Part shown: positions 1 through 10,482 of the stretch, one piece after another
How the letters are laid out: every line of letters starts with the position of its first letter
Numbering within the stretch: position 1 is the first letter of the stretch
Assembly: GCF_026625705.1 (NCBI RefSeq)
Contig: NZ_CP113059.1
Coordinates: 2,294,001 to 2,358,000 of the forward strand
DNA: 64,000 nt
Direction: 5' to 3'
Origin: Pedobacter sp. SL55
GTDB lineage: Bacteria; Bacteroidota; Bacteroidia; Sphingobacteriales; Sphingobacteriaceae
Notes under the pieces: generated by a model
What the model saw: the letters and a program-made list of their open reading frames with translations, nothing else
What the model was told of the DNA's origin: nothing
Databases searched by the model: none
Program-made: the position numbers and the translations under genes

Positions 1-1320
1 CTGAAACTGATCAATTACTGCTACCCAAGGTAGAGTTTTCAATACATCAACCAATTGTTCTTTTTTGGCTCTAACTAAGTCTTCCTCTTTATCAAAATAA
101 ACCGACCATTGATCCATAGAAATCAGCTCCATGCTCATTGATGCCAACTCTGCCACTTCAGAAGGGCAGTGTTTAAAGTCGTTAAGCTCTAAATTGGCGG
201 TTAAAAAGGTATGTATGGCGTGGCCACCTTCGTGTACCATGGTGGTTAAATCTCTTAGCGAATTGGCCGAATTCATGAAAATAAACGGTGCGCCAGTTTC
301 TGCTAAAGGATAATTGTAGCCACCGGGCGCTTTGCTTTTTCTGCTTTCAACATCAAACAAGTTGTTAGCTTTCATAAAGGCTAATTTTTCGCCCAAACTG
401 CTATCAATTTTATCGAAACAAGCAATAGATTTGTCTATTAAATCTTCTCCATTTTGGAAAGGTTTTAAGGCTGGTTTACCTGTAGTGCTTACCTCCAAAT
501 CCCAAGGTTTTAGCGAGGTTAGGCTTAAAGCTTCTTTGCGTTTATCGGCCTGTTCTTTTAATATTGGAACAATTTCCTTTTCAATAGCTGTTGCAAAATC
601 ATAGCAGTCTTTAGGGGTATAATCAAACCTGCCCAAAGCTTGGAACATGTAATCGCGGTAATTCTCGAAACCAGCATTTAATGCTACTTGGTGGCGTAGC
701 TTTACGAGTTCGTCGAATAAGATGTTGAGCTGGTCTTTATCTACCAATCTACGTTTTTGTATGGTTTCCCAAGCATTTTGGCGCACGCTTCGATCGGTAT
801 CTTTTAAGAAATTACCAGCCTGCTCTAAGGTGTATTCTTGTCCGTTTAGCTCTACGCTCATAGCACCAGTAACACCTTGGTATTGTTGTTGTTTTACTTG
901 TAGCTCTGTAAATAATGGGATGTTTTCTTCCCTAAATAATTCTAAAGCCTTTTTTACTGCACGTAGGTAAACAAAATATTTTTGTTGGTCTAGCTCATCT
1001 ACATAGTCGTTTTCCACCAGTTTCTTGTTCAGCTCGTTGGCTAGTGGCGCAATTTTAGGTTCAATTTCTGTGGCAAAATATTGGAAATCTTTTACCAATT
1101 GTTCATTGGCGGTATCGCAGCTCATTTTAATATATCGCCAAGCAAAGTCTTCTTCTAAAGCCGCTTCTAACTCGCTCTTGTCGCGTAGCCATTGCTCTAA
1201 CTCGGCGGCGCTGTTGATAGGTCTGTTTTGTAGTTCTTCAAAAATAGGAGCTAGGTTCTCCCATTTAATTGCTAGGTTTTGGGGTATGTATGTGCGTTGT
1301 TTTTTAGCGATAGTGTTCAT
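1..1320 (-). CDS. M3-family oligoendopeptidase (C-terminal end outside the window)
   Basis: Zinc metallopeptidase of the oligoendopeptidase F type, expected to cut short peptides in the cytoplasm. From an ATG at 1318-1320 the frame is open to the left edge, giving the first 440 residues. The HExxH zinc site is HEGGH (bases 220-234, about residues 363-367), within MVHEGGHAIHTF. The part before it is the charged helical region usual for M3 enzymes. The family is usually near 560-600 residues, so about 130 C-terminal residues, including the rest of the active site, are missing from view. No signal peptide. It reads in the same direction as the following three loci, but a 176-bp gap separates it from the DoxX-like gene. 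Family assignment is firm; the exact substrate is not known. Confidence 0.92.
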   Translation of the reverse strand, partial: MNTIAKKQRTYIPQNLAIKWENLAPIFEELQNRPINSAAELEQWLRDKSELEAALEEDFAWRYIKMSCDTANEQLVKDFQYFATEIEPKIAPLANELNKKLVENDYVDELDQQKYFVYLRAVKKALELFREENIPLFTELQVKQQQYQGVTGAMSVELNGQEYTLEQAGNFLKDTDRSVRQNAWETIQKRRLVDKDQLNILFDELVKLRHQVALNAGFENYRDYMFQALGRFDYTPKDCYDFATAIEKEIVPILKEQADKRKEALSLTSLKPWDLEVSTTGKPALKPFQNGEDLIDKSIACFDKIDSSLGEKLAFMKANNLFDVESRKSKAPGGYNYPLAETGAPFIFMNSANSLRDLTTMVHEGGHAIHTFLTANLELNDFKHCPSEVAELASMSMELISMDQWSVYFDKEEDLVRAKKEQLVDVLKTLPWVAVIDQFQ

Positions 1321-1496
1321 ATCTGTACTTGCTCTTTGCTATAAATGCGAATGAAATTAATAAAACTTAAACGGTGTTTAACGACGAATGTTTTAGCTGT
1401 GTGCTAAGTTAAATATTTAGGTTGGTACCCACCGTTGTCGAGCAATAAAAAATAGTGATCAATTTATTAAAAAGCTACTTAGTGCTAAATCGATCG

Positions 1497-1988
1497 CTAA
1501 TTTTTCGGTAGGTTGTAGAAATAATCGTGAAAGGAAGGTGTAATCACTTCGTAAAATTGCCATCCAAGGCTTTTTTCTGCATCTTCAGGTAAGATAAGGC
1601 ACCAGTGCTCCACAGCGCCCAAATGATAAGTACCCGATTGGAAAAATAGCCTCAGTAGTCGCAAACGGTCGGTGTTTAGTCCAAAGGCATCTCTTTGGTT
1701 GAGGTATTGTGCTACATTGCCCGGAAATACCGCAACAAAGAAAAGGGCAAGCACAATGCCCACCTTCGGTCGCTGTTTTACAATCAATAGCATTGCCAAG
1801 CCCAACATGATTTCTGCAATACCTGATAGCACTACCGTGGTATCTTTGTGAAGCGGTACCCAGTTGGGCACTTGCGCTTGAAATTCCTTACGTTGAAACG
1901 TGAGGTGCCCGATGCCCGCTAGCACCATGAAAGTTCCCAGCAGTATTCTGGCACTTTTTTGAAATATAGACGTAGTAACAAGATGCAT
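1497..1988 (-). CDS. DoxX-like integral membrane protein
   Basis: A 163-residue hydrophobic protein with about four membrane segments (roughly residues 12-30, 47-67, 72-90 and a weaker fourth). The pattern of a first helix ending in GIGHLTF, then a short loop and a helix starting near VVLSGIAEIMLGLAML, is typical of DoxX/DoxD-like proteins. It sits 115 bp from the deaminase gene on the same strand. These proteins are inner-membrane and in several bacteria are linked to redox balance, but no catalytic residues can be pointed to here, so only the family is claimed. Confidence 0.72.
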   Translation of the reverse strand: MHLVTTSIFQKSARILLGTFMVLAGIGHLTFQRKEFQAQVPNWVPLHKDTTVVLSGIAEIMLGLAMLLIVKQRPKVGIVLALFFVAVFPGNVAQYLNQRDAFGLNTDRLRLLRLFFQSGTYHLGAVEHWCLILPEDAEKSLGWQFYEVITPSFHDYFYNLPKN

Positions 1989-2103
1989 TTAACTTCGCTT
2001 TAATAGATGAACTGCATTAGGTAATCAATTGTTTTGGCAATTTAGCTTTAAAGGCTTTAAGCTGCTGTCTCCCAAGCATTGGGTTGAGCGTTCGCAGCGT
2101 AAA

Positions 2104-2598
2104 TTACAGTGAGCCATCTTTTACTTTTTCTTGAAGTTCAGGTCCGGCAGCTTTCCACTGTTCAAACGCTTTTATTGCCCTGCTGGGCATGAGCCGTTTA
2201 AATTTAATTTGTTGCTGATCAATGGGTTTTTGTAGCTCATCAATAATAAATTGATCGCCAAATCCGGCCCACTCTGCATCACGTTTGGTATTGCCGTAAT
2301 ACACTTCCGCTATGTTAGCCCAATAGATGGCACTTAGGCACATGGGGCAGGGTTCGGCACTGGTGTACAATATACAGCCCGAAAGATCTGGCTTTCCCAA
2401 CTTTTTGGCGGCTTTTCTAATGGCGTTAATTTCGGCATGCGCCGTAGGGTCACAGTCGGAAGTTACGGTATTGGCCGATTGGCTAATGATTTTTCCGTCT
2501 CGCACAATTAGGGCTCCAAATGGGCCGCCATTTAAGCTTTTGAGATTGTGCTCAGCTAGGCCAATGGCCTTTTCCATCAATTGTTCATGTGCTTTCAT
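2104..2598 (-). CDS. guaD: Guanine deaminase (cytidine deaminase fold)
   Basis: Zinc hydrolase of 164 residues that should convert guanine to xanthine and ammonia in purine salvage. The zinc site is complete: HAEI near residue 54 gives the histidine and the general-acid glutamate, and PCPMC near residues 83-87 gives the two cysteines. The flanking text, such as PTAHAEINAIRKA, ILYTSAEPCPMCLSAIYWA and an AGFGDQFI segment, follows the Bacillus GuaD type more closely than the tRNA-editing TadA type, and the length fits (about 156 there). Soluble, no signal peptide. The alternative is another nucleoside deaminase of the same family. Confidence 0.85.
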   Translation of the reverse strand: MKAHEQLMEKAIGLAEHNLKSLNGGPFGALIVRDGKIISQSANTVTSDCDPTAHAEINAIRKAAKKLGKPDLSGCILYTSAEPCPMCLSAIYWANIAEVYYGNTKRDAEWAGFGDQFIIDELQKPIDQQQIKFKRLMPSRAIKAFEQWKAAGPELQEKVKDGSL

Positions 2599-2678
2599 GG
2601 CTAGAAAAACAGTTATTAAGCCGAGTTGTTTGCCAAAGCTTTAGGCTTTTAGGGTGTGCAATTTTTGCCAAGCTATGT

Positions 2679-2719
2679 TTAAAAAAAAGAAATCCCACCA
2701 ACTTCATATCGGCGGGATT
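2679..2719 (-). terminator. Rho-independent terminator for the minus-strand sensor kinase
   Basis: AATCCCACC at 2691-2699 pairs with GGCGGGATT at 2711-2719 (8 of 9 pairs, loop of 11). Read on the minus strand, the hairpin is followed by an almost unbroken T run (complement of the A run at 2680-2692). It lies about 240 bp past the stop of the kinase locus. The rest of 2599-2957 shows no gene. Confidence 0.65.
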
Positions 2720-2957
2720 AAACCAAACAAACTATTTATTTTTTTAAACGCTATCATGATAACGTAGACATGCATCCGTTTGTTTGAATTAATTGTAATT
2801 ATTTTAAAATAGGCTATCCGTATCTAGTAAAAATTGGATTGCTAGCTATTTGCCCACTTGTTAGTGTCTTTTGGCGTTGGCCACGATGGGCAGCCTTCAT
2901 ATTTTGTCGTAATGGTTTGAGTGTAATGTCTGTGACTATCCTTTACATGCCCAAGGG

Positions 2958-5954
2958 TTAGCCTAGCAATTCATCCGCTATTGGGATTTCAAACCAAAAG
3001 GTACTTCCTTTACCATAATCACTTTCTACGCCTACACGTCCGCCATGTCTGCCAATAATCTCTTTACAAAGGTAAAGTCCTATGCCAAAACCGGTAATGT
3101 TTTCTGTTTGGGGTCCTAAAACGCGGTAAAAGCGGTCGAATATATGCGGCTGATCTTTGATTGGAATTCCCATTCCACTATCAGTTACGCTAACTTTTAC
3201 GCAAGCTTCTTTTCTTTGGCAATTCACTTGTACAACGCTTCCAGCTGGCGAGCATTTTTACCGCGTTATTGATAAAATTGTCCAATACCTGTTCTAACTT
3301 TTCCTGATCAGCTTTTACCAGCACATCAGGGCAGGGTTGAAATATAATTTGATGGGTGGTAACGGTTGCCAACACTTCGGCCTGGGTGTACGCCACCATG
3401 TTGGCCAAGTTAAAAGTGTTTTTATACAGGTAAATTTTATCTTCGCCGGCTCTGGCCATATCCAAAAAGCCACTAACCAGTCCTGTCATGCGTGCTACCT
3501 GCCGCCTAGCTTTCGCTGCAATGTCGGCGTTAATTTGGTCGCCAGCTTTTTTAGCCTTGGCTTCAAGAATTTGGATGTAGCCATTGATTGAGGTAATAGG
3601 GGTGCGCATCTCGTGACTAACAATGCTGATAAAGTCCTGTTTACGTTGGTCCTCAGCTTTAGGTTCGGTAATGTCCATGATGGTGCCAGAAAAGTGTTCG
3701 ACGGCAGCATTGGCAATGGCCGAGTATTTTCTGCCCACCGCTCTTAACCAGCGCAGCTCGCCATCTTTAAGGCGGATAATTGGATATTCTATATCGTAAG
3801 GGCTGCCTTCTTTAATCGCCATCTCCATCGCCATTCTCACTTCATCTCTGTGGGTATCTATAATTTGGGCCATGGTTTGTTCTAAAGAAACTTCTTCATC
3901 CTCATGAAAACCATAAATCTCTTTGGTACGTGAAGTAATGATAAACTCGCCAGAAGCGATGGCTAAGAACCAAGTGCCTAGCTGTGCGGCTGTTACGGCC
4001 AATTTCATCCGTTCTTCGCTATTGATGGCTCTAGCTAATGCCGTTTTTAGCTCGGTGTTTAGCTTTTCTATCCGCTGTTGGGCTTTTACTTGTTCGGTTA
4101 CTTCGGCTATCATACCTACCATACGGTCGGCCTTTCCCTCAGCATCATAACGCCCTCTGCCGTAGGCGCTAATCCAATGGCTAGAGCCATCGGGCCATTT
4201 AATTTCATAAACGGCATGGTAGAGTGAACGTTCTTCCCGTGCTTTAATGGCTTTGGCACGCACTACCTCTCTGTGTTCTGGCACCATCAATTCAAACATT
4301 TGGGCGTAGGTAGCTCTTCATGCGGTTTGCGGCCATAAAAGCTTTTAAAAGTATCATTGCAGCGCATTTTGCCCGTAGCTAAATCCACCTCGGTGTAGCC
4401 AAGCCCGCCCGCATCAATAGCAATGCTTATCCGTTCGTTAAGGTCAATCAGGCTTTCTTCGGCCTTCATCAATTGTTCGTTGGTGGCAATGAGCTCTTCG
4501 TTCAGCGCCATATACTCCTCGTTAACGGAGCCCAACTCGGCATTGGCCGATTGTAGTTCTTCTTTGCTTTCTTCTAAAAGCCTACGCGACTTTACCGCTT
4601 CGGTAATGTCTATTACTGTGGCGATAATCGCTTCGGGCTCGCCTTGGGCGTTGCGTAGGGGTTTGTAGGTAAAATCAATATAAATTCTATTGATGGTGCC
4701 GTCTAGCTCGGCAATATCGGCAGTCAGTTCGGGTATAGAAAGTGCCTCGCCTGTTCTCAACACATTAAGCAACATCTCTGGGAATGGTTGGTCTATCACT
4801 TCGGGGAAAACATCCGTTAAGCATTTGCCCAGCACTTGGTTAGCGGTACGTGTCCAAATTTTCAGCATTGGTTCGTTGGCTACCTCAATCACCAAGTCGT
4901 AACCTCTAATGATACACATGCCCATTGGAGCGCTCATTACCATTTGATAGAGGTGGTTAGCATTTTCTTCAATCACCTTTTTGGCAGCTACTTGCTCGGT
5001 AACCTCAACAGCCATGTCAATAATGCCCGTTACTTCGCCATTTTCTATCAGCGGTGTATAAGAAAAATCAAAATAGGCTGTGGCTATTTTGCCATTTCGA
5101 TCTAGGCTTACTGGTGTTTCGTAGCGATGTAGCGCTTTGCCGGTTTTAAATACCTCCTGCAATAATTCGTAGGCGGGTTGGTTCTTAAGTTCCGGCATTG
5201 CGGTTAATAGTTTTTTGCCTTGAATATCGGGTTGCTGGTCAATTAGGCTCAGCATGGCCGGATTAATGGCATCCACAATCATGTCTTCTCCTCGTAAAAC
5301 CACAATGGCCGCTGGCGATTGTTCTATAATTCTTTCGAGGTGGTTTTCTCGTTCTATGCTTTGCTGGTTTAACCTAATGTTCTCTTCATTTGCTGCGGCC
5401 AGATCAAGTAGTTTTTTACGCAGCATAAACTTGTTAACCACTTGCTTAGACAAGGTTTTAAGTGCTTGTTGCTGCGCTTCGTTAAGTTGGTGTGGCTTGC
5501 TATCAATTACGCAGAGCGAACCTAGGGCGTAACCATCGGCATCTACTAAGGGCATTCCGGCGTAAAATACAATGTTCGGGTTGCCCGTAACCAATGGGTT
5601 GTTTTTAAAGCGTTCGTCTAGCTGTGCATCTTCTACTTGCATCAGCGTGCTGGGCTCTAGTATGGCATGGGCGCAAAAAGACTGTGACCTTGTCGTTTCT
5701 TTTACATCTAAGCCTTTATGAGATTTAAACCATTGTCGTTCTTTATCTACCAGACTAATGAGGGCAATTGGCGTACCGCAAATTGCGGCCGCAAGTTCAG
5801 TAAGCTCGTCGTAGTCTTCTTCTGCGGTAGTGTCAAGAATTTGGTAAGCTTGTAGGGCAGCTAAACGCTGTTGCTCATTGGCACGGTAATTTGACATAGA
5901 TTTTTCTGTTGTTCTCGGTAAAATTGCGATTAATAAATATGCGCTTTTACCCAT
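2958..5954 (-). pseudogene. GAF/multi-PAS sensor histidine kinase, two frameshifts
   Basis: One reading unit split in three. Bases 5954-4287 encode a GAF domain (about residues 30-160, starting [22 protein letters not shown] in two parts) and PAS domains. Bases 4299-3190 encode more PAS and the HisKA box FISIVSHEMRTPI with its phospho-histidine, then the N box DNFINNAVK. Bases 3227-2958 encode the ATP-binding G boxes (DSGMGIP, GFGIGLYL). The frame is lost near 4309-4310 (one C missing on the coding strand; repair gives ELPYAQMFEL) and again in the A run at 3255-3259 (one A too many; repair gives NAVKCSPAGS). The start at 5897 (MSNYRANEQ) fits the GAF family better than 5954. No receiver domain or output gene is adjacent. 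As read, no part can act as a kinase; repaired, it would be a soluble hybrid-type sensor. Confidence 0.85.
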
Positions 5955-6085
5955 CGCAAAATTGAAGCTTTATCCCCAACAGAAAGGCAACATCCAAGCA
6001 GTAGTTTTGTTTGGTTGTTTGTGGTGGAAGAAAAAAACGCTGTCAGATTTACGCTCAGTAAAGCCTGTATTTAGGATTTATCTTT

Positions 6086-6230
6086 TTAATGTTTATTTAT
6101 CAAGTCTATTATAGTCCCAATTAATATTGGAATAATCCAAAAGCTGATCATTCCTAAAATATAAGCCAGCAAGCTCTTGATGTAATATAGTACATGAATT
6201 GAATGCTGTACCGCAGTTTTTGCAAGTCAT
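6086..6230 (-). pseudogene. Possible small zinc-ribbon membrane protein, frameshifted
   Basis: In the 527-bp gap before the Kelch gene, an ATG at 6228-6230 opens MTCKNCGTAFNS, a CxxC zinc-ribbon start. After a shift of frame near 6195 the text continues YYIKSLLAYILGMISFWI and then a second hydrophobic stretch ending DLINKH at 6086. Such a zinc knuckle followed by a membrane helix is a common small-protein layout, but each piece is short. This may be chance. The remainder of 5955-6481 shows only the promoter noted separately. Confidence 0.22.
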
Positions 6231-6456
6231 TTAATCAGCTGGATAACGTCTCTGAATTTTCAAATATAAATGTAAAAACTAAGGTTTGGGTTTTAAAGCT
6301 CCAATTTTTTGGTTTTTTAGCGGTAGTAACGTTGTTTTTTTAAATAGTTTGCTGATTTACATCTATTTAATACCATGGCTAAGTTTATCTCCGAATTTGA
6401 AATGGAGAGTAAAAAATACCTATTTTAAAGTATTTTTTTTTAAAGCAGTAATGATA

Positions 6457-6464
6457 TAGCTTTG
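6457..6464 (+). promoter_or_regulatory. Bacteroidota-type -7 box of the Kelch gene
   Basis: TAGCTTTG matches TAnnTTTG and lies 17 bp before the ATG at 6482. A T-rich stretch about 20 bp upstream could serve as the -33 element, but there is no exact TTTG there. Confidence 0.45.
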
Positions 6465-6481
6465 AACAAAAACAAGTTCCC

Positions 6482-9400
6482 ATGTCATTTCAATCTGCTA
6501 TACCACTAAAGTATCTTTTAGCTTTCTGTTTTACAGTGTTTTTTCATTACGCTACTTGGTCTCAACAACCCAATTGGGAATTTATAAAAGGCTATTCAAC
6601 TTCTGGTAATTTTAGTATAGATGGGCAGCAGGGTGTACCTTCTGTAAACAATAGGATGGGACTTAGGGAAACTGCTGCTAGTTGGAAAATAGGAAATAAG
6701 ATCTACTTTTTTGGCGGCTTTGGCTATGGTGCCGATAGAACGAGTGACAACCTTGCTGACTTGTGGTCTTATGATCTTACCACTTTAGAATGGACTTGGT
6801 TAAAAGGTGGTACTTCGGTAAGCAAAAGCGGAATTTATGGAAACAAGGGAGAAGCTGCTGCTAGCAATAGACCCGGAGCCCGACAAAGCCCTGTCGCCTG
6901 GACCAATGGAGGGAAGCTATACTTGTTTGGAGGATATGGTTTGACCGAAGGAATCGCGATCAATTACTTGAATGATTTATGGGAATATGATCCTGCTACC
7001 AACAATTGGACATGGCTAAAGGGAGAGAAAGAACACAACCAACCTGGTATTTACGGCGTAAAAGGCACTTACGATGCGAGTAATCAGCCTGGCGCCAGAA
7101 CTGCTGCCCTAACTTGGGTGGTTAATGGAAAAGTATATTTGTTTGGTGGTGGCGGTTACGGGGTTTCTAGCGGTTTAGGGCCTTTAAACGATCTTTGGGA
7201 ATATGATACGGCCACTAACCAATGGAAATGGCTTAAAGGAAGCGACAATTCTAATGCTAGTGGCATCTACGGAAGTATAGGTGTAGGCCATGTAAACAAT
7301 ACACCATCCGGAAGATCTTTAGGTGTAGCCTGTACCTTAAATGACAAGCTATATCTTTTTGGTGGCTTAGCTAATGCTAACCTTTATAATGACTTATGGA
7401 TGTATGATTTAGCCTTAAACACTTGGACTTGGCTAAAGGGAAGCAGTTCTACTAATCAATTAAGCACCTATGGCGTACAAGGTACAGCCGCTGCCGCCAA
7501 TACACCCGGAGCCAGAAGAAGCTTGGTTGCTTGGGCAGCCAATGGCAAGATGTACCTTTTTGGCGGTAATGGCTATGCCAATACAGCAACTGCTGGGGCG
7601 CTGAATGATCTTTGGTCTTATCAGCCTGGTACCAACCAATGGGCTTGGTTAAAGGGTGGAAATACCACCAATCAAACTGGCAGCTACGGCACAAAGGGCG
7701 TAGCTGCCGCAACTAATACCCCCGGAGCAAGAGAGCGTACACTGGGCTGGGTAGAAAATAACCAACTTTACCTTTTTAGGGGGCAATATTACTATCCCTT
7801 TGTAAGCTATAGGCAAGATGATATTTGGTCTTATGATATTGCAAGCAACCAATGGACTTGGCTAGCCGGCGAAGAAACAGCTGCCCAATCGGGTTATTAT
7901 GGCACACCAGGTCTTGCTACCGTTAAGAACCAACCAGGTGCTAGATCTGGTGCTACCCAATGGACACTTAACGGAAAACACTATTTGTTTGGTGGCAACG
8001 GCGTTACCCCTAGCGGCTCAGGGCGTTTGAACGACTTGTGGGAATATGACCCGGCCACACAACAATGGACCTGGTTAAAAGGAAGCAATGCACCAGGGCA
8101 GGAAGGTAATTACGGAACAATAGGGGTAGCAGCTATAGCGAATACCCCTGGCGCCAGATATTACGCCAATGGATGGGCTTATGATGGTAAACTTTATCTT
8201 TTTGGCGGTCGGGGTTTAACAACAACAGCAACGGAAGGCATATTAAATGATCTTTGGGTGTTTGATCTCCAAACTAAGAATTGGACTTACCTCAATGGAA
8301 GCAAGCAGCTGAACGAATATGGTAATTATGGTACACTTGGTGTAGAAAACGCAAGCAATCAGCCACGTTCACGTTATGATGCCAGCGCTGTGGTGGTTAA
8401 CGGTAAATTTTATCTATTTGGAGGTACAGGCTATAGCTCATTTAATACCGCTCATTTACCAGATCTTTGGTCGCATAATCCAGAGACTGGAAATTGGACA
8501 TGGCTTAAAGGCGGACCTCAGTTTCCAGTCGCAGGTAATTTAGCCCAGTTTTCAGAAGATTATACGCCCGGCGCTAGGGCGGGTACCGTAGCTTGGGCAG
8601 TAGGCAATCGTTTGTATCTTTTTGGAGGGACTTATTATAATCCTAACTCGTACACCACCAGTTACTATAACGATCTTTGGGCATTTGATACTGCCACTAG
8701 CTATTGGGCTTTGATGAGTGGTGATGTGGTAGCGAACAAGTTGGGTGTGTATGGTCAAATTGGTGTTGCCAGTGCAGGTAGCCGACCGGGAGGTAGAATG
8801 TCTGCTACCGGAATTACTGTAAATAGTAAACTCTATCTTTTTGGTGGCTTTGGCTATGCATCAAACAACACTATAGGTCGTTTAAATGATGTATGGATGT
8901 ACGATATTGCCAGTAGCCAATGGGTTTGGCACCAAGGTAGCCACCAAACAAATGCCAACGGTGTGTTAAGTAATGTGCCATCACAAAATCAAATAGGCGC
9001 ACGCAATAGCGCAGTTAGCTGGTTTAATGGGGGCTATTTTTATATTTTTGGTGGTAACGGTTATGATATAGCTGGCGAGAGTAACTATCGTGGAGACCTA
9101 TGGCGAATGGAGTTGCCATCAGATAACCTAACCCTAACCTCACTGCTGCCTAGCGTAGGGAGCTTTTCCCCATCATTTGATAACGAAATATATACTTATA
9201 GCCTTACTACTTCCGCTAGCAGTTTTACCCTCATCCCAACGTTGGCACATTATGGCGCAAAAGTAAAAGTGAATGGCTCATGGATGGCTAGCGGCAACAC
9301 ATCTGATCCTATTAGTTTAGATTTAGGTAACAACACTGTTGAAGTAATGATTATTGCACAAGATGGCATTTCCCGTACCACTTATACAATAAACGTCAAC

Positions 9401-9940
9401 CGCGAACAAGCTTTACCAGTAACCTTAGTTTCGTTTACGGCAAAAATAGAAAATAACGCTGCCAAACTACAATGGCAAACTGCTATGGAACAAGACAATA
9501 GCGGCTTTGAAATTTACCGTAGTGGCGATGACAAGCAACGGATAAGAATAGCACAGATTGCGGGTAAAAATGCGCCCGGTGTATACAACCATACGGATCA
9601 GCGGCCTTTAAATGGCAACAACTACTACTGGCTGGTACAGATAGATCGTGATGGTAAAACTACCGAACTTGGTCAAAAGGTACTGAACTTTGATCTTTCT
9701 GCTTTGGATATCAGTGTCTACCCTAATCCGGCTACGGCAAAAACTACGGTTACTTTTGGTGCGGGGCAGTACCAAACTTTGGTGTTTAGCGGTATAGATG
9801 GTAAAGTAATCATGAAAGAAAGTTTAACACCTGAACAGCGCCAAACCAGTATCAACGTAGCAGCATACCCAGCCGGGGTTTATATCATTAAACTCATAGG
9901 CACAGGAGGCAGTAGTGTGCATAAGTTGATTAAAAAATAG
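6482..9940 (+). CDS. Kelch-repeat secreted protein with type IX secretion tail
   Basis: A 1152-residue surface or secreted protein. Signal peptide at residues 1-28 (LLAFCFTVFFHYATWS). Residues about 55-875 are twelve repeats of about 68 residues, each with a PGAR-type turn, a strand ending in YLFGG and a DLW-YD...W-WLKG strand, so one or two beta-propellers are expected. Residues about 880-975 look like a cadherin-like beta-sandwich (DGISRTTYTINV). The last 80 residues (ISVYPNPA to GVYIIKLI) are a type A T9SS sorting domain, so it should cross the outer membrane by the Por system. It stands alone, with no operon partner. The ligand is unknown; Kelch propellers in this phylum often bind glycans or proteins. 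Confidence 0.93.
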   Translation: MSFQSAIPLKYLLAFCFTVFFHYATWSQQPNWEFIKGYSTSGNFSIDGQQGVPSVNNRMGLRETAASWKIGNKIYFFGGFGYGADRTSDNLADLWSYDLTTLEWTWLKGGTSVSKSGIYGNKGEAAASNRPGARQSPVAWTNGGKLYLFGGYGLTEGIAINYLNDLWEYDPATNNWTWLKGEKEHNQPGIYGVKGTYDASNQPGARTAALTWVVNGKVYLFGGGGYGVSSGLGPLNDLWEYDTATNQWKWLKGSDNSNASGIYGSIGVGHVNNTPSGRSLGVACTLNDKLYLFGGLANANLYNDLWMYDLALNTWTWLKGSSSTNQLSTYGVQGTAAAANTPGARRSLVAWAANGKMYLFGGNGYANTATAGALNDLWSYQPGTNQWAWLKGGNTTNQTGSYGTKGVAAATNTPGARERTLGWVENNQLYLFRGQYYYPFVSYRQDDIWSYDIASNQWTWLAGEETAAQSGYYGTPGLATVKNQPGARSGATQWTLNGKHYLFGGNGVTPSGSGRLNDLWEYDPATQQWTWLKGSNAPGQEGNYGTIGVAAIANTPGARYYANGWAYDGKLYLFGGRGLTTTATEGILNDLWVFDLQTKNWTYLNGSKQLNEYGNYGTLGVENASNQPRSRYDASAVVVNGKFYLFGGTGYSSFNTAHLPDLWSHNPETGNWTWLKGGPQFPVAGNLAQFSEDYTPGARAGTVAWAVGNRLYLFGGTYYNPNSYTTSYYNDLWAFDTATSYWALMSGDVVANKLGVYGQIGVASAGSRPGGRMSATGITVNSKLYLFGGFGYASNNTIGRLNDVWMYDIASSQWVWHQGSHQTNANGVLSNVPSQNQIGARNSAVSWFNGGYFYIFGGNGYDIAGESNYRGDLWRMELPSDNLTLTSLLPSVGSFSPSFDNEIYTYSLTTSASSFTLIPTLAHYGAKVKVNGSWMASGNTSDPISLDLGNNTVEVMIIAQDGISRTTYTINVNREQALPVTLVSFTAKIENNAAKLQWQTAMEQDNSGFEIYRSGDDKQRIRIAQIAGKNAPGVYNHTDQRPLNGNNYYWLVQIDRDGKTTELGQKVLNFDLSALDISVYPNPATAKTTVTFGAGQYQTLVFSGIDGKVIMKESLTPEQRQTSINVAAYPAGVYIIKLIGTGGSSVHKLIKK

Positions 9941-9959
9941 CTGCTTGTGTACAGCAATT

Positions 9960-10303
9960 GTTGATGGTTTTGTTTGATAAGTAACATCGCATAAGAAGCA
10001 GTTGATAAAGTAAAATGTAGAATGAAGCCTAGTATTGGCCGGAATGCGTATGAATGGCTGTTTTGTATTACAGTTGGGACAATAAACGGTTTTTAAATTT
10101 ATTCCATTTTTTGACTGCTTTTTACTTGCTTGCAGTCTGCTTGTCCATTGATTAAAAAATACCAAAGTTCTTTTGTCATATACGGTTTGTTTAAAATGGC
10201 ACATAACGTTTTTCAGCTTGGCGAAGTGGCGGAAATCGCTCTTGTGTTCCAAATTTATCATAGAATTTTTCAGCGACAAGTCGAGAAGTATTTTGGAAGT
10301 CAT
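9960..10303 (-). pseudogene. Remnant of a small zinc-ribbon protein
   Basis: From an ATG at 10303 the frame reads about 70 polar residues, then TVYCPNCNTKQPFIRIP, which looks like the start of a zinc-ribbon with one CxxC pair. The second CxxC that such proteins need does not follow; the frame drifts into unlike sequence and runs on antisense into the Kelch gene (to 9824). I read it as a truncated or frameshifted gene. It lies just past the cassette-like unit and on the same strand. Low certainty. Confidence 0.3.
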
Positions 10304-10352
10304 TTATTAGTTCAGTAATTGTCATTGTTGATGTCCGTTTTTAGCAATTAGT

Positions 10353-10482
10353 GCTAACGTTCCGGGACTTTGCGATGGTGGGGCAATAAGAGCACAAATC
10401 TTCAATTTAGCACAAACGTTAAACCGAAGAACAACTGTTGAACTTTGCAGTTTCGCCTCACTATTGCAAAATCCTTGTTAGC
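10353..10482 (-). repeat. attC-like foldback site
   Basis: GTTAGC at 10477-10482 and GCTAAC at 10353-10358 frame a 130-bp segment. Inside them GGACTTTGC (10365-10373) faces GCAAAATCC (10466-10474), one mismatch. This is the nested double-box layout of an integron attC site, and 130 bp is inside the known size range. The stop codon of the STM3941-family gene lies within the outer box. The boxes only partly match the integron consensus (GTTRRRY), so this is a resemblance, not an identification. Confidence 0.45.
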
